Assembly (NCBI RefSeq): GCF_000003815.2
Contig: NC_049986.1
Coordinates: forward strand, 19,027,740-19,067,392
Direction of reading: 5' to 3'
Length of the DNA stretch: 39,653 nucleotides
Source of the DNA: Branchiostoma floridae
Lineage: Eukaryota > Chordata > Leptocardii > Amphioxiformes > Branchiostomatidae
Position 1 is the stretch's first letter; the number at the start of each line of letters is the position of its first letter. Below are positions 20,461-30,697 of this stretch, one piece after another. Below the pieces are notes generated by a model. That model did not search any database and was not told the origin of the DNA. It saw nothing but the letters and a program-made list of their open reading frames with translations. A program made the position numbers and the translations under genes.

Positions 20461-22476
20461 TCAGTCGTAGTCGCAGTCATCATCTGAGCTTGTATCATAA
20501 TATCTTAACAAATCCTGCAGTTCCTGCTCCTCCACTTTTTCTAGCTGGTCCCTGCAGTACCATCCAACATGACTTTTCTTAGCTGCAAGGAATCTGTGGC
20601 CAAACAAGGCAAAGGGAAGGGTCCGTCTCTTGTGTCCGTTTACATGGTAGTAAGTTATGTCCTTCCCTGCAAGCAGTTCATAGTTTTTTCTTGATATGGT
20701 GTTGATGATACTCTTCTGCCCTTTGACATAGTGCTTGCGTCTCCTGCATACCCCGTGAACTAAGTGAAGCTCCTCTTTGACATCTTCTGTATTCCGCTTC
20801 TCCTCTTCAATAGATGGGGTTTCCTTGTCAACATCATAGGTGTAGACATCTGCAAAGACATACCTTTCAACAAAGAAATGAACCTTGTTATCAACAGTTG
20901 TTGCTCTGATATCCGCATCTAAGTTCCTGGCTGAAGCATGCCTGCTGGCATAAGTCCAACGTTGAGTTTTAACATCTAAGGCATGGACACAGAACCTTCT
21001 CTTCTTTTTAAGTCCCTGAATGAGCATAACCTTACCCCCACATGCTATCACCTTCAGGTTAGGTGACGGGATGATAGCAGGCACTTTGGGTGGCTGTATC
21101 CATGCTTCTGCTTCAATATCGAAACACTCTATACTGAACATGTTAAACAACGTCGCCGCAGTGTCGCCTCCAACCAGGTAGAGCTTTCCTTCAACAATGG
21201 CAGACTGGTGCCCTGCCCTGTCGCGAGGTATGTCGGGTAACCTCTTCCAAGTGTCCGTAGCAAAGTCGTACCGAAAGGCTTGTTTGGATGGAATGTTGCT
21301 GCCGCCAGGGTCTGGGTGAAGGAAAGACAGGGCGCGCCCTCCTGTCACGTACAAGTATCGTCCTGCACTTGCGACACTCATGCATCCAACGATGGGTGTC
21401 GGAAGGTCAGTGACATGGTAGCATTGATCACGATCTATATCCATACAAATAATGCTTTGGAGAGGCGTCGGTGTTGTGGGATTTTCACTGTAAAGCGCTT
21501 GAGTGACTGCCTTCCAACCACCTACAATTATTGCCAGTTCGTCTGAAATCCCACAACTGGGTTTTCTTCCATCTTCCTCTCTTCCTGTGTCCGCCATCAG
21601 CTTAGGTGAGCCACTGAAATGTCCCTCCTTTGCATCTGTGATTTTGGCAAGACATCCAGGTGACTTTGGTATCGCAGGGTGGACCTCAAGCTTCTCAAGC
21701 ACACTGACCCTTACACGAGATAAGCAAATCACTGGCAGAATTCTGGATACCTCAGTCTTGCGGCTTTCTGGTTCATGGTCGAGCCATCGTATCATGGAAA
21801 GGACAACGTCGTCTTCATTCTCAACTCGCAGCTCCTTGTCTTCGAGTAGATCCAACAGCTGCTGTGTTGAAAGGCTCAGAAACTCCTCACATCGTCCAAC
21901 CTCTGAGAACTGAGACACCGCCTTGCTTCTTGCTGTCGTTTTCAAACTACACAAGCCATACATATCGGCAAGGCACATGACACCCACACAGTTGGATGGG
22001 CAAAGGTTCTTTACAATGAACTTTTGGCAGCACTCTAGGACATCCTCAGCTTGCAGCATGTGTGCTGCCTGCAGAATGTCTTGGACGTCGTCTTCACCAA
22101 TCAAGATTTCTCCCGTGTACACGAAGTCGAGAATCTTGGAAAAGCTGCCAGAATCAATATCATGTAGTGTTATAACCTTCGCCTTGCTTTCCGCAAGGTT
22201 TGAGGAAAACATGGTTTGAAAGTACGGCGTGACCGCCAACACGGCCCGGTGACAAGGGAACTCCCTGCCTTCTATCTCCACCACCACGTCCACAAACTCA
22301 CCATTCTTCTGCTGTCTGGTGAGTTCAGCACGTAGCTCGTAACTTCTGTCTTTTTTTCCAAAGGTACAGGAGCCATCCTCGTGGTACTGTGCAGAATGTT
22401 TGCCACAAACTTCACGATCACAGGTGTCACAATAGTTAGACATCTTTTGCTCACAGTAGTCACAAGAGTTAGACAT
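20461..22476 (-). CDS. K3: B-box-like zinc finger plus BTB-BACK-Kelch protein, 671 aa, intact
   Basis: The first 37 residues hold a Cys/His cluster at C5, C8, C16, C19, C24, H27 and H32 (C-x2-C-x7-C-x2-C-x4-C-x2-H-x4-H), similar to a B-box type zinc finger. It is followed by BTB (about 50-157; FPCHRAVLAVTPYFQTMF, then LAE as a phi-x-E Cul3 motif), BACK (about 160-262) and Kelch blades from about 320 (ELAIIVGGW, RYLYVTGG, KLYLVGG). The C-terminus has the family block LPFALFGHRFLAAKKSHVGW and an acidic tail (SSDDDCDYD). By family it should bring substrates to Cullin-3; the extra finger could bind a substrate or dimerise. The ATG has A at -3. K2 is its nearest relative. The leader copy of EXOSC2 exon 1 is about 2.5 kb upstream at 25007-25121. 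Confidence 0.93.
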   Translation of the reverse strand: MSNSCDYCEQKMSNYCDTCDREVCGKHSAQYHEDGSCTFGKKDRSYELRAELTRQQKNGEFVDVVVEIEGREFPCHRAVLAVTPYFQTMFSSNLAESKAKVITLHDIDSGSFSKILDFVYTGEILIGEDDVQDILQAAHMLQAEDVLECCQKFIVKNLCPSNCVGVMCLADMYGLCSLKTTARSKAVSQFSEVGRCEEFLSLSTQQLLDLLEDKELRVENEDDVVLSMIRWLDHEPESRKTEVSRILPVICLSRVRVSVLEKLEVHPAIPKSPGCLAKITDAKEGHFSGSPKLMADTGREEDGRKPSCGISDELAIIVGGWKAVTQALYSENPTTPTPLQSIICMDIDRDQCYHVTDLPTPIVGCMSVASAGRYLYVTGGRALSFLHPDPGGSNIPSKQAFRYDFATDTWKRLPDIPRDRAGHQSAIVEGKLYLVGGDTAATLFNMFSIECFDIEAEAWIQPPKVPAIIPSPNLKVIACGGKVMLIQGLKKKRRFCVHALDVKTQRWTYASRHASARNLDADIRATTVDNKVHFFVERYVFADVYTYDVDKETPSIEEEKRNTEDVKEELHLVHGVCRRRKHYVKGQKSIINTISRKNYELLAGKDITYYHVNGHKRRTLPFALFGHRFLAAKKSHVGWYCRDQLEKVEEQELQDLLRYYDTSSDDDCDYD

Positions 22477-22800
22477 CTTTTAAGTTGCTGTTGTGTCAGG
22501 GTCTATACAGCGATCTTTCTTTGTGCAAACAGCAGCTCTGAACTTATGTCTGATTTCTGAGTAGGCCTGAAAGCTGTAATGTTACTATAAATATAATACT
22601 AGCACAGTACAGTGACAGTCAGTATGGGAGACACTATCATCACAGCTTGCTACAGTGTGTTTCTTATTCTTCTGTGTATCACCAGATGCTGGATTTGTGT
22701 GGAGCATTGAGCATCCAACTGCTCCCTCAACTGCATGGATGGGGAGGCCACCAGGCAGTCAGACTGTAACAGAAAGAGAGAAAAGAAGAGAAGTTAAAAT
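22477..22800 (-). promoter_or_regulatory. K3 5' leader with conserved acceptor- and donor-like sites
   Basis: It is almost identical to the K2 leader. On the minus strand CTCTTTCTGTTACAG ends at 22764 and CTG|GTGATACAC lies near 22674-22685, bounding a possible small untranslated exon. Confidence 0.5.
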
Positions 22801-24700
22801 GGGTGTGGAACTTGTTTATCAATATCAGTGATAATCACTATTATCAATATACATTTTATTATATGTATGCTTTCCAGATCAGTCTATGGTCCTATGCTGT
22901 GGTCTCATCATCATGTAGGTACTCTGTGTCTGACTATATCATGTATATGGTGAAGGATCATCTTTGGTCAAGAAGGTACATGTATGCCAGCCCACTCAAC
23001 CCTATGTAGTTCAGTAATTTGAAGGGTAAACTAAACACCCCAGGCTAGTGCGACTGACCTCTTTATCTACACTATAGACGTAACAATGATGTGAAAACTA
23101 CAAGAATTTCTTCTCTTCTTCTTCTTCATATCAGTGCCCTCAATCATAGAGAAGATACTGATTATTATGTCACTTTTGGGTGAACGCTGATCCCGGTGTG
23201 GGCTGTCTCTGAGTATAATCCATGTGCAATAGATCTAATACATAAAACATTTTACAAAAAGTGTGGCAATTAAAATTATTGCCATGGCGACGGTTTTATT
23301 GTTTATAAATATTAAGGATTGTTGTTATTAATGGGTTTTAATAGTCGTATTTCATTCGCCTGGCGATTAATGTTTAGAGAGCATTGCTGTCAAAAGGGGT
23401 TCTCTTGTGAGTGAAGGGTGAACTAATAATGTAAATGCTTCTCATCAATTTTACAAATCAGACCCTCATTTACATAAATCATATCAGTTGATCATCTTCT
23501 CTAGCTAAATAACAATATGCTAAAAATATCAAAGTCTTAGCAAAGAAAGTTTTGTAGTGTTTTCTAATAATTTATGTAAATGAGGCCCTAATTTACTTGA
23601 TGTATGTCCGATAACATTCAAATATTGTATTTGCCAAATGTTGCAAGAATGAAATTATCATCATTAACCACTTTGATATCATAACAATTTCTCAATGATT
23701 ATGCAAATTAGATAACAATTTGTATTATTTTATGTCTATCTATATTTCTCTATTTTTTATTTAACGTTCTTGGCGAAGGTAGCTATCACATCGCTATCTC
23801 ACAACCCCACGTTATGCATCATTTAAGCTCAAACAATGCTTGTTTCACACATTGGTTTGCATTTTTGAAACAAAGATATCAAGGGTGAAGAAGGCCACCA
23901 AACTTTCCAAACTCCTGGACACAAAACACGAACGAACCCGGAAGTGATTTCCACGACTCGCGGGTCATTTTCCGAGGAACATATTTCAACAATCTTTTAT
24001 CCCCTGTTTCCAATGTTTACATTTCCATGACCACCATACTACATAATAAAATCCTGGTACGTCTGAAGTCCTAAGGCTGTTCTCAATTTTGCAAGGCGAT
24101 CAGTCAAAAATCGCCATGCGCGAATACGGAAAACACTGCTGTGCACACGTATATCGGTATGTGCCCTGCGACTGGAAAGCTTACCCGTGGAGGTAATGGT
24201 TCAGTCCGGCATGATGCAACTACGCACGCGCGGACTTTGGCATTCCTGACATTCCTGTACAGTTTTTGGAATTCTTTTCAAACGGTCGCACACTATACTA
24301 TTAGGCTCGCCCATCAGGCATCGCCAAAAAGTACACATAACCTACTCAGTCAGTCAGTCATACCATAGTCATACGGTGTACAACCTACTAATAACTAGGA
24401 TTTGTATCACATGATAGGGACCTAGTAGCTTCAACTGATTATTGGCAATTTTCGTCTTTGGAAATGCAAATTTGATGGCAGAAGAAGATTAATATAACTT
24501 TTGATAGTTTGAAGTTTTGATTCTTGAGCTTATGGCACTTTTTTATATCCACCACTTTCCCATAGGATTATATGAATGACCAATGGTATAAACTGGAACC
24601 GCAAAGCCCTGTATGTGTACATGTGTCCCTGCGCTTTTCCCATAAAGTTATGATAAACGCTTCTAAAATGTACTTGTACGTGTACCTCCAAATGTCTCAC
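22801..24700. other. About 1.9 kb non-coding insertion relative to the K2 leader
   Basis: Alignment of the K2 and K3 upstream regions breaks after gttaaaatgggtgtg and resumes at acaaataaacaaga (near 24700), so this stretch is extra in K3 or lost in K2. It is AT-rich. An inverted repeat (gaccctcatttacataaa at 23461-23478 against tttatgtaaatgaggccc at 23571-23588) suggests a small MITE. No gene is recognised. Confidence 0.5.
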
Positions 24701-25006
24701 AAATAAACAAGACACCCCCCCCGTGTGACACTCAGATCCAATATGGCGGTAGCCGTGGACGCCAACGAAAACAAAACAGGTTTTGTCACCACAAAGCTGT
24801 AATCATAAGAACAGTAATAAGTTTACTTGTACATGCGCCACGCGACAGGCTGAGGATGCAGGGGCCTGCAGCAGACGCTCACGGCCGGCCTAACGTACAA
24901 AGCATGTGCCCCCCTCCCCATAAATTATATAACACTACAAAATACACTTAAGTTATATCTCTTCATACGGAGCTCAGTAAACCCAGCCGTCCCCACAGCT
25001 CTGTAC

Positions 25007-25143
25007 CTCATGTATCCCGTGTTAGTTGTGATAACGCCTCCCGGCGTCACCAGGTGTTTGGGCGCGTCAGGAACCGCCGGCTTCTTCCGACTCTCCGCCA
25101 ACGTGATGTGCTACGCGCCAGCTTTTCAAAGTGGAGTAGTCCA
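25007..25143 (-). promoter_or_regulatory. Copy C of EXOSC2 exon 1 and core promoter, for K3
   Basis: The minus strand 25121-25007 matches EXOSC2 exon 1 and ends in the donor GAG|GTAC (25007/25006). CTG replaces ATG (25121-25119). The palindromic box is TGGAGTAGTCCA (25132-25143). It lies head to head with copy D, with about 480 bp between the two start-codon positions. Confidence 0.8.
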
Positions 25144-25321
25144 TTGCAACTTTGGGTAAATCTTGTCTCCAAGAAGGTTTTATTTTTCGTCATCGAAATT
25201 CAGGTTTGAAAAATACAACTGTAACTGTTACATGGATATGAGTGCTGTAGCTAAACATTCAGTCAGTATATCAGATTTACTTGATATATAGCGGTGATTT
25301 CATACAACAATTGAGCAAATT

Positions 25322-25410
25322 GTAGGCTGCAACAACAGGTCCAATCAGTAGATGTCGCTTTTGCACGGTTGACTGTGGTCGTATCCATTTTTCACTTTTT
25401 ATGGGTAAAA
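25322..25410. promoter_or_regulatory. Conserved upstream block in the shared divergent promoter region
   Basis: Here the block is reversed: aatcagtagatgtcgctttt on the plus strand. It lies about 180 bp upstream of copy D and in its orientation, and roughly the same distance from copy C. The CTCF-like motif TCAGTAGATGTCGC is kept. One block may serve both promoters. Confidence 0.6.
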
Positions 25411-25582
25411 TGAAATTTGAAATGGAAACGTTAGAACAGAATAAACTGATTAATAGATTCTTGGATAAACGAAGGCAGAATATACACTACTCTTAATCAA
25501 ATATTAATTCAATGTATAACATTTAACTTTAATTATCCTGATTATTCGCCATCACACTATTGGTAATTACCCCAAAATATAA

Positions 25583-25709
25583 TGGACTGGCCCAGTTTGA
25601 AAAGCTGGCGCGCAGCACATCAGGTTGGCGGAGAGTCGGAGGTTCCTGACGCGCCAAAACACCTGGTGACGCCGGGAGACGTCATCACAACGGACACGGG
25701 ATACATGAG
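25583..25709 (+). promoter_or_regulatory. Copy D of EXOSC2 exon 1 and core promoter, for K4
   Basis: Plus-strand copy: CTG at 25605-25607 instead of ATG, a short internal deletion after GAGAGTCGG, and the donor GAG|GTAC at 25709/25710. The palindromic box is degenerate (TGGACTGGCCCA, 25583-25594). It faces away from copy C, as expected if the K4 unit is an inverted duplicate. Confidence 0.78.
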
Positions 25710-26208
25710 GTACCGAAATATGGGAGCGGGTGGGTTTATAGGACGTCGTGTTTAGAGATAAAGAGAGTTTTTATAGCGCTATGTGGGGAGGGGGGCACAT
25801 GCTTTGCCTTGTGCATCCTCAGATTGCCTAGTGTCCGAAACTCGTTGCAGGTAACGTTACGAAACAAATTATATACGAGTAAACAAAATGTAAAATTATA
25901 CTTTGTTGAATCTGAAATTGGGAAAGTGAGTATAATACATGGTACAAAAATTAGCGATTGCAATGAAGAAATTTTATTGTCTACAGAGAGATCCATGTTA
26001 GCATTAAAGGAATTATTCTTCAGATAACACTCGTAGTTCAAGATCAACGCAAAGTGCTGTGACTTTTGTACTTTAACCTTTCAAGTTACCTGAATACATG
26101 CGATCTATGTGGACAACCTTCTTGGTCAAAGATGATGTAGCACCTTGTTGCTAACATGGATCTCTCTAACTAAATGAGAATACAACCTCAGAACTATTTG
26201 AAAGATTG

Positions 26209-26251
26209 ATTTAAAAAGCATACAGGATACTATCCTGTATGCTTTTTAAAT
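26209..26251. repeat. Near-perfect palindrome, 21-bp arms, 1-nt centre
   Basis: The arms 26209-26229 and 26231-26251 (containing AAGCATACAGGATA) are perfectly complementary around a single C at 26230. It lies in the presumed K4 leader intron, about 85 bp before the acceptor at 26337. It could form a cruciform in DNA or a stem in RNA. Confidence 0.85.
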
Positions 26252-26309
26252 GATACTGCACAACTTGTCAAGTGATAAGTAATATTGCACAAGTTCCACA
26301 TAGACTTTA

Positions 26310-26618
26310 ACTTCTTCTCCCTCATTCTGTGTTACAGAACTTTGACTCTTCGACTGTCTGGCGTCCCAACACTCCAGTCCCCATCTCAATACTCTACACA
26401 AAAACGGAAAAAAAAACCACCAGTACATAGACCAAATCAAGGAGGTTATTATTATACTCTATATAACCTCTTTCACCAAATTTGATGATGGTGTCTCCTG
26501 TACCGGCTGTAATGTTATAGTACCATCACAACTTTCAGGACAACTCATAAATCAGACGTACGTGTAGAGCTGCTGTTTGCACATTGGAAGAAAGTTATTT
26601 TATATAGATCCTTAGAAG
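26310..26618 (+). promoter_or_regulatory. K4 5' leader with conserved acceptor-like site
   Basis: The pyrimidine-rich run CTTCTTCTCCCTCATTCTGT followed by TTACAG ends at 26337 and matches the acceptors of K1-K3. Downstream ACTCTACACAA corresponds to ACTCCACACAA of the K2 leader. A hairpin of the AAGGAGGTTAT type (26438-26473) follows. Confidence 0.5.
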
Positions 26619-28574
26619 ATGCCAAACTATAATAACCGCTGTGATTCCAAACAGTACCATGAGGATGGCTCCTGTACCTTTGAAAATAAAAACAAAAGTC
26701 ATGATCTACGTACTGAACTCACCAGACAGCGGAAGAATGGTGAATTTGTTGATGTGGTGGTGGAGGTAGAAGGCAGGCAGTTCCCTTGTCACCGGGCCGT
26801 GTTGGCGGTCACGCCGTACTTTCAAACTATGTTTTCCTCCAACCTTGCGGAAAGCAAGGCCAAGGTTATAACACTACACGATATTGATTCTGGCAGCTTT
26901 TCCAAGATTCTCGACTTCGTGTACACGGGAGAAATCTTGATCGGTAAAGACGATGTCCAAGACATCCTGCAGGCAGCACACATGCTGCAAGTTGAGGGAG
27001 TCCTAGAGTGCTGCCAAAGGTTCATTGAAAACAACCTTTGCGCATCCAACTGTGTGGGTGTCATGCACCTTGCCGACGTGTATGGCTTGTGTGATTTGAA
27101 AAAGACAGCAAGACGCAAGGCGATGTTTCAAATCTCAGAGGTTGGACGATGTGAGGAGTTTCTGAGCCTTTCAACGCAGCAGCTGTTGGATCTACTTGGA
27201 GACAAGGAGCTGGGAGTTGAGAAAGAAGATGATGTTGTCCTTTCTGTGATGCGATGGCTCGACCACGAGCTAGAAAGCCGCAAGACTGAGATATCCAGAA
27301 TTCTTCCAGTGCTTTGCTTATCACGTGTAAGGGTCAGTATGCTAGAGAAGCTTGAGGCCCACCCAGCGATACAGGAGTCACCAGAATGTCTTGCCAAAGT
27401 CACTGCTACAAAGGAGGGACATTTCAGTGGCTCACCCCAGCTGATGGCAGACACAGGAAGAGAGGAGGCCGGAAGAAAACCTAGCTGTTGGATTTCAGAC
27501 GATTTGGCAATCATTATCGGTGGTTGGAAGGCAGTCACTAAAGAGCGTTACAGCCAAAATCCTACACCACCGGTGCCTCTCCAAAGCATAATTTGCATGG
27601 ATATAGATCGTGATCAATGCTACCATGTCACTGACATTCCGACACCCATCGTTGGGTGCATCAGTGTCACAAGTGCAGGACGATACTTGTACATGACGGG
27701 AGGGCGCGCCTCATCTTCCCTTCACCCAGACCCTGGTGGCAGCAACATTCCATCCAAACAAGCCTTTCGGTACGACTTTGCTACGGACACTTGGAAGAGG
27801 TTACCTGACATGCCTCGCGGTAGGGCGGGACACCAGTCGGCCGTTGTTGATGGAAAACTGTACCTGGTTGGAGGCAACACTGCAGCGACATTGTTCAACA
27901 TGTTCAGTATGGAGTGTTTTGATATTGAAGCAGAAGCTTGGATACAGCCACCTAAAGTGCCTGCTATCATCCCATCACCTAACCTGAAGGTGATAGCATG
28001 CGGGGGTAAGCTTGTGCTCATTCAGGGAATTAAAAAGAAGAGTAGGTTCTGTGTCCATGCCTTAGATGTTAAAACTCAACGTTGGACTTACGCCAGCAGG
28101 TATGTTGAAGCTGAGGACTTTGATGCTGATTTCAGGGCAACTGCTGTTGGCAACAAGGTTCATTTCTGTGTTGATATGCGTATGTATTCAGATGTCTACA
28201 ACTATGATGTTGACAAGGAAACCCCGTCTATTGAAGAGAAGCAAAACACACAAGATGTCAAAAAGGAGCTTCACATAGTGCACGCAGTATGCGATAGACG
28301 CAAGCGCTATGTCAAAGGACAGAAGGGTATTATCAACACCATATCAAGAAAAACCTATAAACTGCTTGTAGGTCAGTTTAGAAGTTTCTACAATTATGGG
28401 AGCGGACACACCGAACTGATCCTTCCCTTTGCTCTGTTTGGCCACGGATTCCTGGCAACCAAGAAAAGTCGTGTTGGGTGGTTCTGCCGGGACCAGCTTG
28501 CAACAGTGGAGAAGGAGAAGGAACTGCATGACTTGCTTATGTATTATTATCCAAGCTCAGACGATGACTACTAA
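26619..28574 (+). CDS. K4: BTB-BACK-Kelch protein, 651 aa, intact, plus strand
   Basis: It has the same architecture as K1-K3: BTB (about 35-140; FPCHRAVLAVTPYFQTMF, LAE), BACK (about 145-245), Kelch blades (DLAIIIGGW, RYLYMTGG, KLYLVGG) and the C-terminal block LPFALFGHGFLATKKSRVGW with an acidic tail SSDDDY. The N-terminus is short (MPNYNNRCDSKQYHEDGSCT) and has lost most of the Cys/His cluster of K3 while keeping the segment next to it. The predicted role is a Cullin-3 adaptor. The gene is on the opposite strand to its neighbours and its 5' and 3' flanks mirror those of K3, so it arose by inverted duplication. The ATG has A at -3. Confidence 0.93.
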   Translation: MPNYNNRCDSKQYHEDGSCTFENKNKSHDLRTELTRQRKNGEFVDVVVEVEGRQFPCHRAVLAVTPYFQTMFSSNLAESKAKVITLHDIDSGSFSKILDFVYTGEILIGKDDVQDILQAAHMLQVEGVLECCQRFIENNLCASNCVGVMHLADVYGLCDLKKTARRKAMFQISEVGRCEEFLSLSTQQLLDLLGDKELGVEKEDDVVLSVMRWLDHELESRKTEISRILPVLCLSRVRVSMLEKLEAHPAIQESPECLAKVTATKEGHFSGSPQLMADTGREEAGRKPSCWISDDLAIIIGGWKAVTKERYSQNPTPPVPLQSIICMDIDRDQCYHVTDIPTPIVGCISVTSAGRYLYMTGGRASSSLHPDPGGSNIPSKQAFRYDFATDTWKRLPDMPRGRAGHQSAVVDGKLYLVGGNTAATLFNMFSMECFDIEAEAWIQPPKVPAIIPSPNLKVIACGGKLVLIQGIKKKSRFCVHALDVKTQRWTYASRYVEAEDFDADFRATAVGNKVHFCVDMRMYSDVYNYDVDKETPSIEEKQNTQDVKKELHIVHAVCDRRKRYVKGQKGIINTISRKTYKLLVGQFRSFYNYGSGHTELILPFALFGHGFLATKKSRVGWFCRDQLATVEKEKELHDLLMYYYPSSDDDY

Positions 28575-28853
28575 AGGGCTTGATTTCCCCGTTTCTTCCA
28601 AGTAACAGACTGGGGAAGCTACTTGTATCCATGGCTTAAACCATGCCTCTTTATCATGGTTAAGTGACAAATGATGCAGCAGAGATTGGTAGAAGACGAA
28701 TCCTTGTATTCCTAGCCTACTTAGCTGCACTGATACAGATTAGATATGTTTAGCTGGAAATTGTTACTTACATTCGTGATTGAAGTTTCAATGTTTATAA
28801 CTTCCTTTCATCATTCCATGTACTAGTATATATACATGTTTATATTGTCCAAA

Positions 28854-29207
28854 GGCCACACCAATTTAATTTCTTGGTTCACGGATTTTTTCATAAAAAA
28901 TATGGAGCGAGAGGGCGAAATAAAAATAAAAATTGTAAAATGGTTGGGGTAAAGGTAACGGCTAATCCAAAACATAAAGAAAAAAGTTTTCAGCTTGAAA
29001 AAAGTACAAAAACACTATTATTGTATGGTAACAGCACCTGTACCCACACTTTAAGGAGCTTATAATATGAAGGCCAATTTGCTACACCAGAAAGTTGGTG
29101 AATGGTTTCATTAATGGTGAAAATTTGCTGAGTGGTAATTTTTATTTCTTTTTCCAAAAAATAGGAGCGAGCGAATCTGTGAACCAAGGAATTAAATTGG
29201 TGTGGCC
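28854..29207. mobile_element. MITE, about 354 bp, with an empty paralogous site
   Basis: Terminal inverted repeats begin GGCCACACCAATTTAATTTC and end in its imperfect reverse (GAATTAAATTGGTGTGGCC). The K3 3' flank has the uninserted sequence (minus strand ttgcccaaagtgatgattta), while here the flanks are gtccaaa and ccaaaggga, so the target duplication is about 3-4 bp (AAA or CAAA). It is non-coding and inserted after the K3/K4 duplication. Confidence 0.8.
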
Positions 29208-29697
29208 AAAGGGATGATTTCAGCAATGTATTTTTTAGCTTCTACTACTTTTAGCTTTAGTATAATCTATATGATATTAGTTCTATAGGTTGACTTGTTT
29301 ACATTTGGTCTAAAAATGTGTATTTTACATATTATTACATGCTAAAACTCGACATATTGTTACTATACCATCCGAGGGTAGAAAAACTAGTGCCTGTAAC
29401 GCCTGCGACCTTCCACATTATTACAGACTGTTTGAGCTCATACCTCCACTGGTATGAAAGTTTTAAAGTTGTAGTGTCTTAAACATACTTAAAAGTCTCC
29501 TCTTATAGACGACGAGGCCTGTTACTTACATTCGCCATGTCATTTCTAATGTCTGATGACTGTTCTCAGGGGGTTTGCTGACAGAGCTCTACTGTAGCTA
29601 ACCCTGAAATATACTAAGATTAAACCAGTTTTATCATTATTTTTGGCTTTGTGTTGTCTTCTGGGTTATGTTTATGCAATATAAATGGATACAGATG
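29208..29697. other. K4 3' flank, inverted match to the K3 3' flank
   Basis: Segments such as tagcttctactacttttagctttag and the gacgaggcctgttacttacattcgccatg region are the reverse of the K3 flank (19790-20130). There is no gene here. Confidence 0.65.
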
Positions 29698-29996
29698 ATC
29701 TAGGATGGCACCCAGGCTACCAACACCATACTACAGTCTAACTGCTAGAAGTGCCCCTTCACCAATGAAAAGTAGACGCTACTGCAGTCAGCTACCGCAG
29801 GGGCGACATCTACTGATTTAGTTTGTAATTGCAGTGTACTACTGCGTTGTAGTTAACGTGCCAGTTCTTGTAAATGAAATAAGTAGATGTTGCCTTTGCA
29901 TAGTTCACTGCATTGAGTCATTGGTGAAGCGCATTTCTAGCAGTTGACTGTAGTATGGTGTTGAGTATGGTGTTGGAAGCCGGGTTGCCATCCTAG
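29698..29996. repeat. Imperfect 300-bp palindrome holding two opposed copies of the conserved upstream block
   Basis: GATCTAGGATGGCA (29698-29711) reads again in reverse at 29983-29996, and the arms continue with ccaacaccatactacagt and aactgctagaa. Inside are two copies of the promoter block in opposite orientation: 29756-29836 (plus, with ggggcgacatctactgat) and about 29877-29930 (minus, degenerate). No EXOSC2 exon-1 copy accompanies them. It lies between the tail-to-tail genes K4 and K5. Confidence 0.7.
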
Positions 29997-30697
29997 ATCA
30001 TTCCTAGTCCTACCATACTCTCCAAGCAGAGGTTGGTGGGGAAAATAGTGACCTTTTCCTTATATGCCGTCTTTTTCGGTCAGCCATCTCATCAACAAAA
30101 AAAAGTGACGTCATGTAACTTATAAGGAAACAGTCACGGTTTTGTTTGAATGTTAAAATGTGACATGTAGTTCTTCGTGTACTTTTGAATTAGCTTTGGT
30201 TAACATGTCTTTGCAAGTTTTTACAACTTTTAAGTGGAATCAACTTTCAATATTGTACATTCTCTAAATATGGCAACTTTCCTTTAACATATCAAATTTT
30301 ATTCAAACAAAAACAAAAAGGATTCACAAGGCAAACCATGGTTCTTTACATTTGACAGATCATGATAATTCTGCATTTATTGTTTCTGTATCAGTTAATG
30401 ATATTATTACTAGCAGGCACAACTCACAATCAACACTTTACATTTTAAAAACATCGAACTACACGTTATCATTTAGCAGTAAACAACACACTCAATTTCT
30501 GGGCATTTGATATCCTTTTCAGGTACTGTACTCTTCTCACGAAAACACTGATCATGAACACAAACACATACAATTCAACCTAGGTGTAACGTTGTACGAC
30601 TGTTCACATATGAGCAGCTAGTCATGTAGGAATAATACTATACAAAATGGGGATACAAGTGATAGCTCTTCCCAAAGAAACTGTCTCATGTTCCTAG
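29997..30697. other. 3' flank of K5, homologous to 34790-35440
   Basis: Segments such as tgtagttcttc, gtggaatcaactt and acacgttatcattt recur near 34810-35140 in the same order, showing that K5 and the K6 remnant come from one duplicated unit. No gene is seen. Confidence 0.6.
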
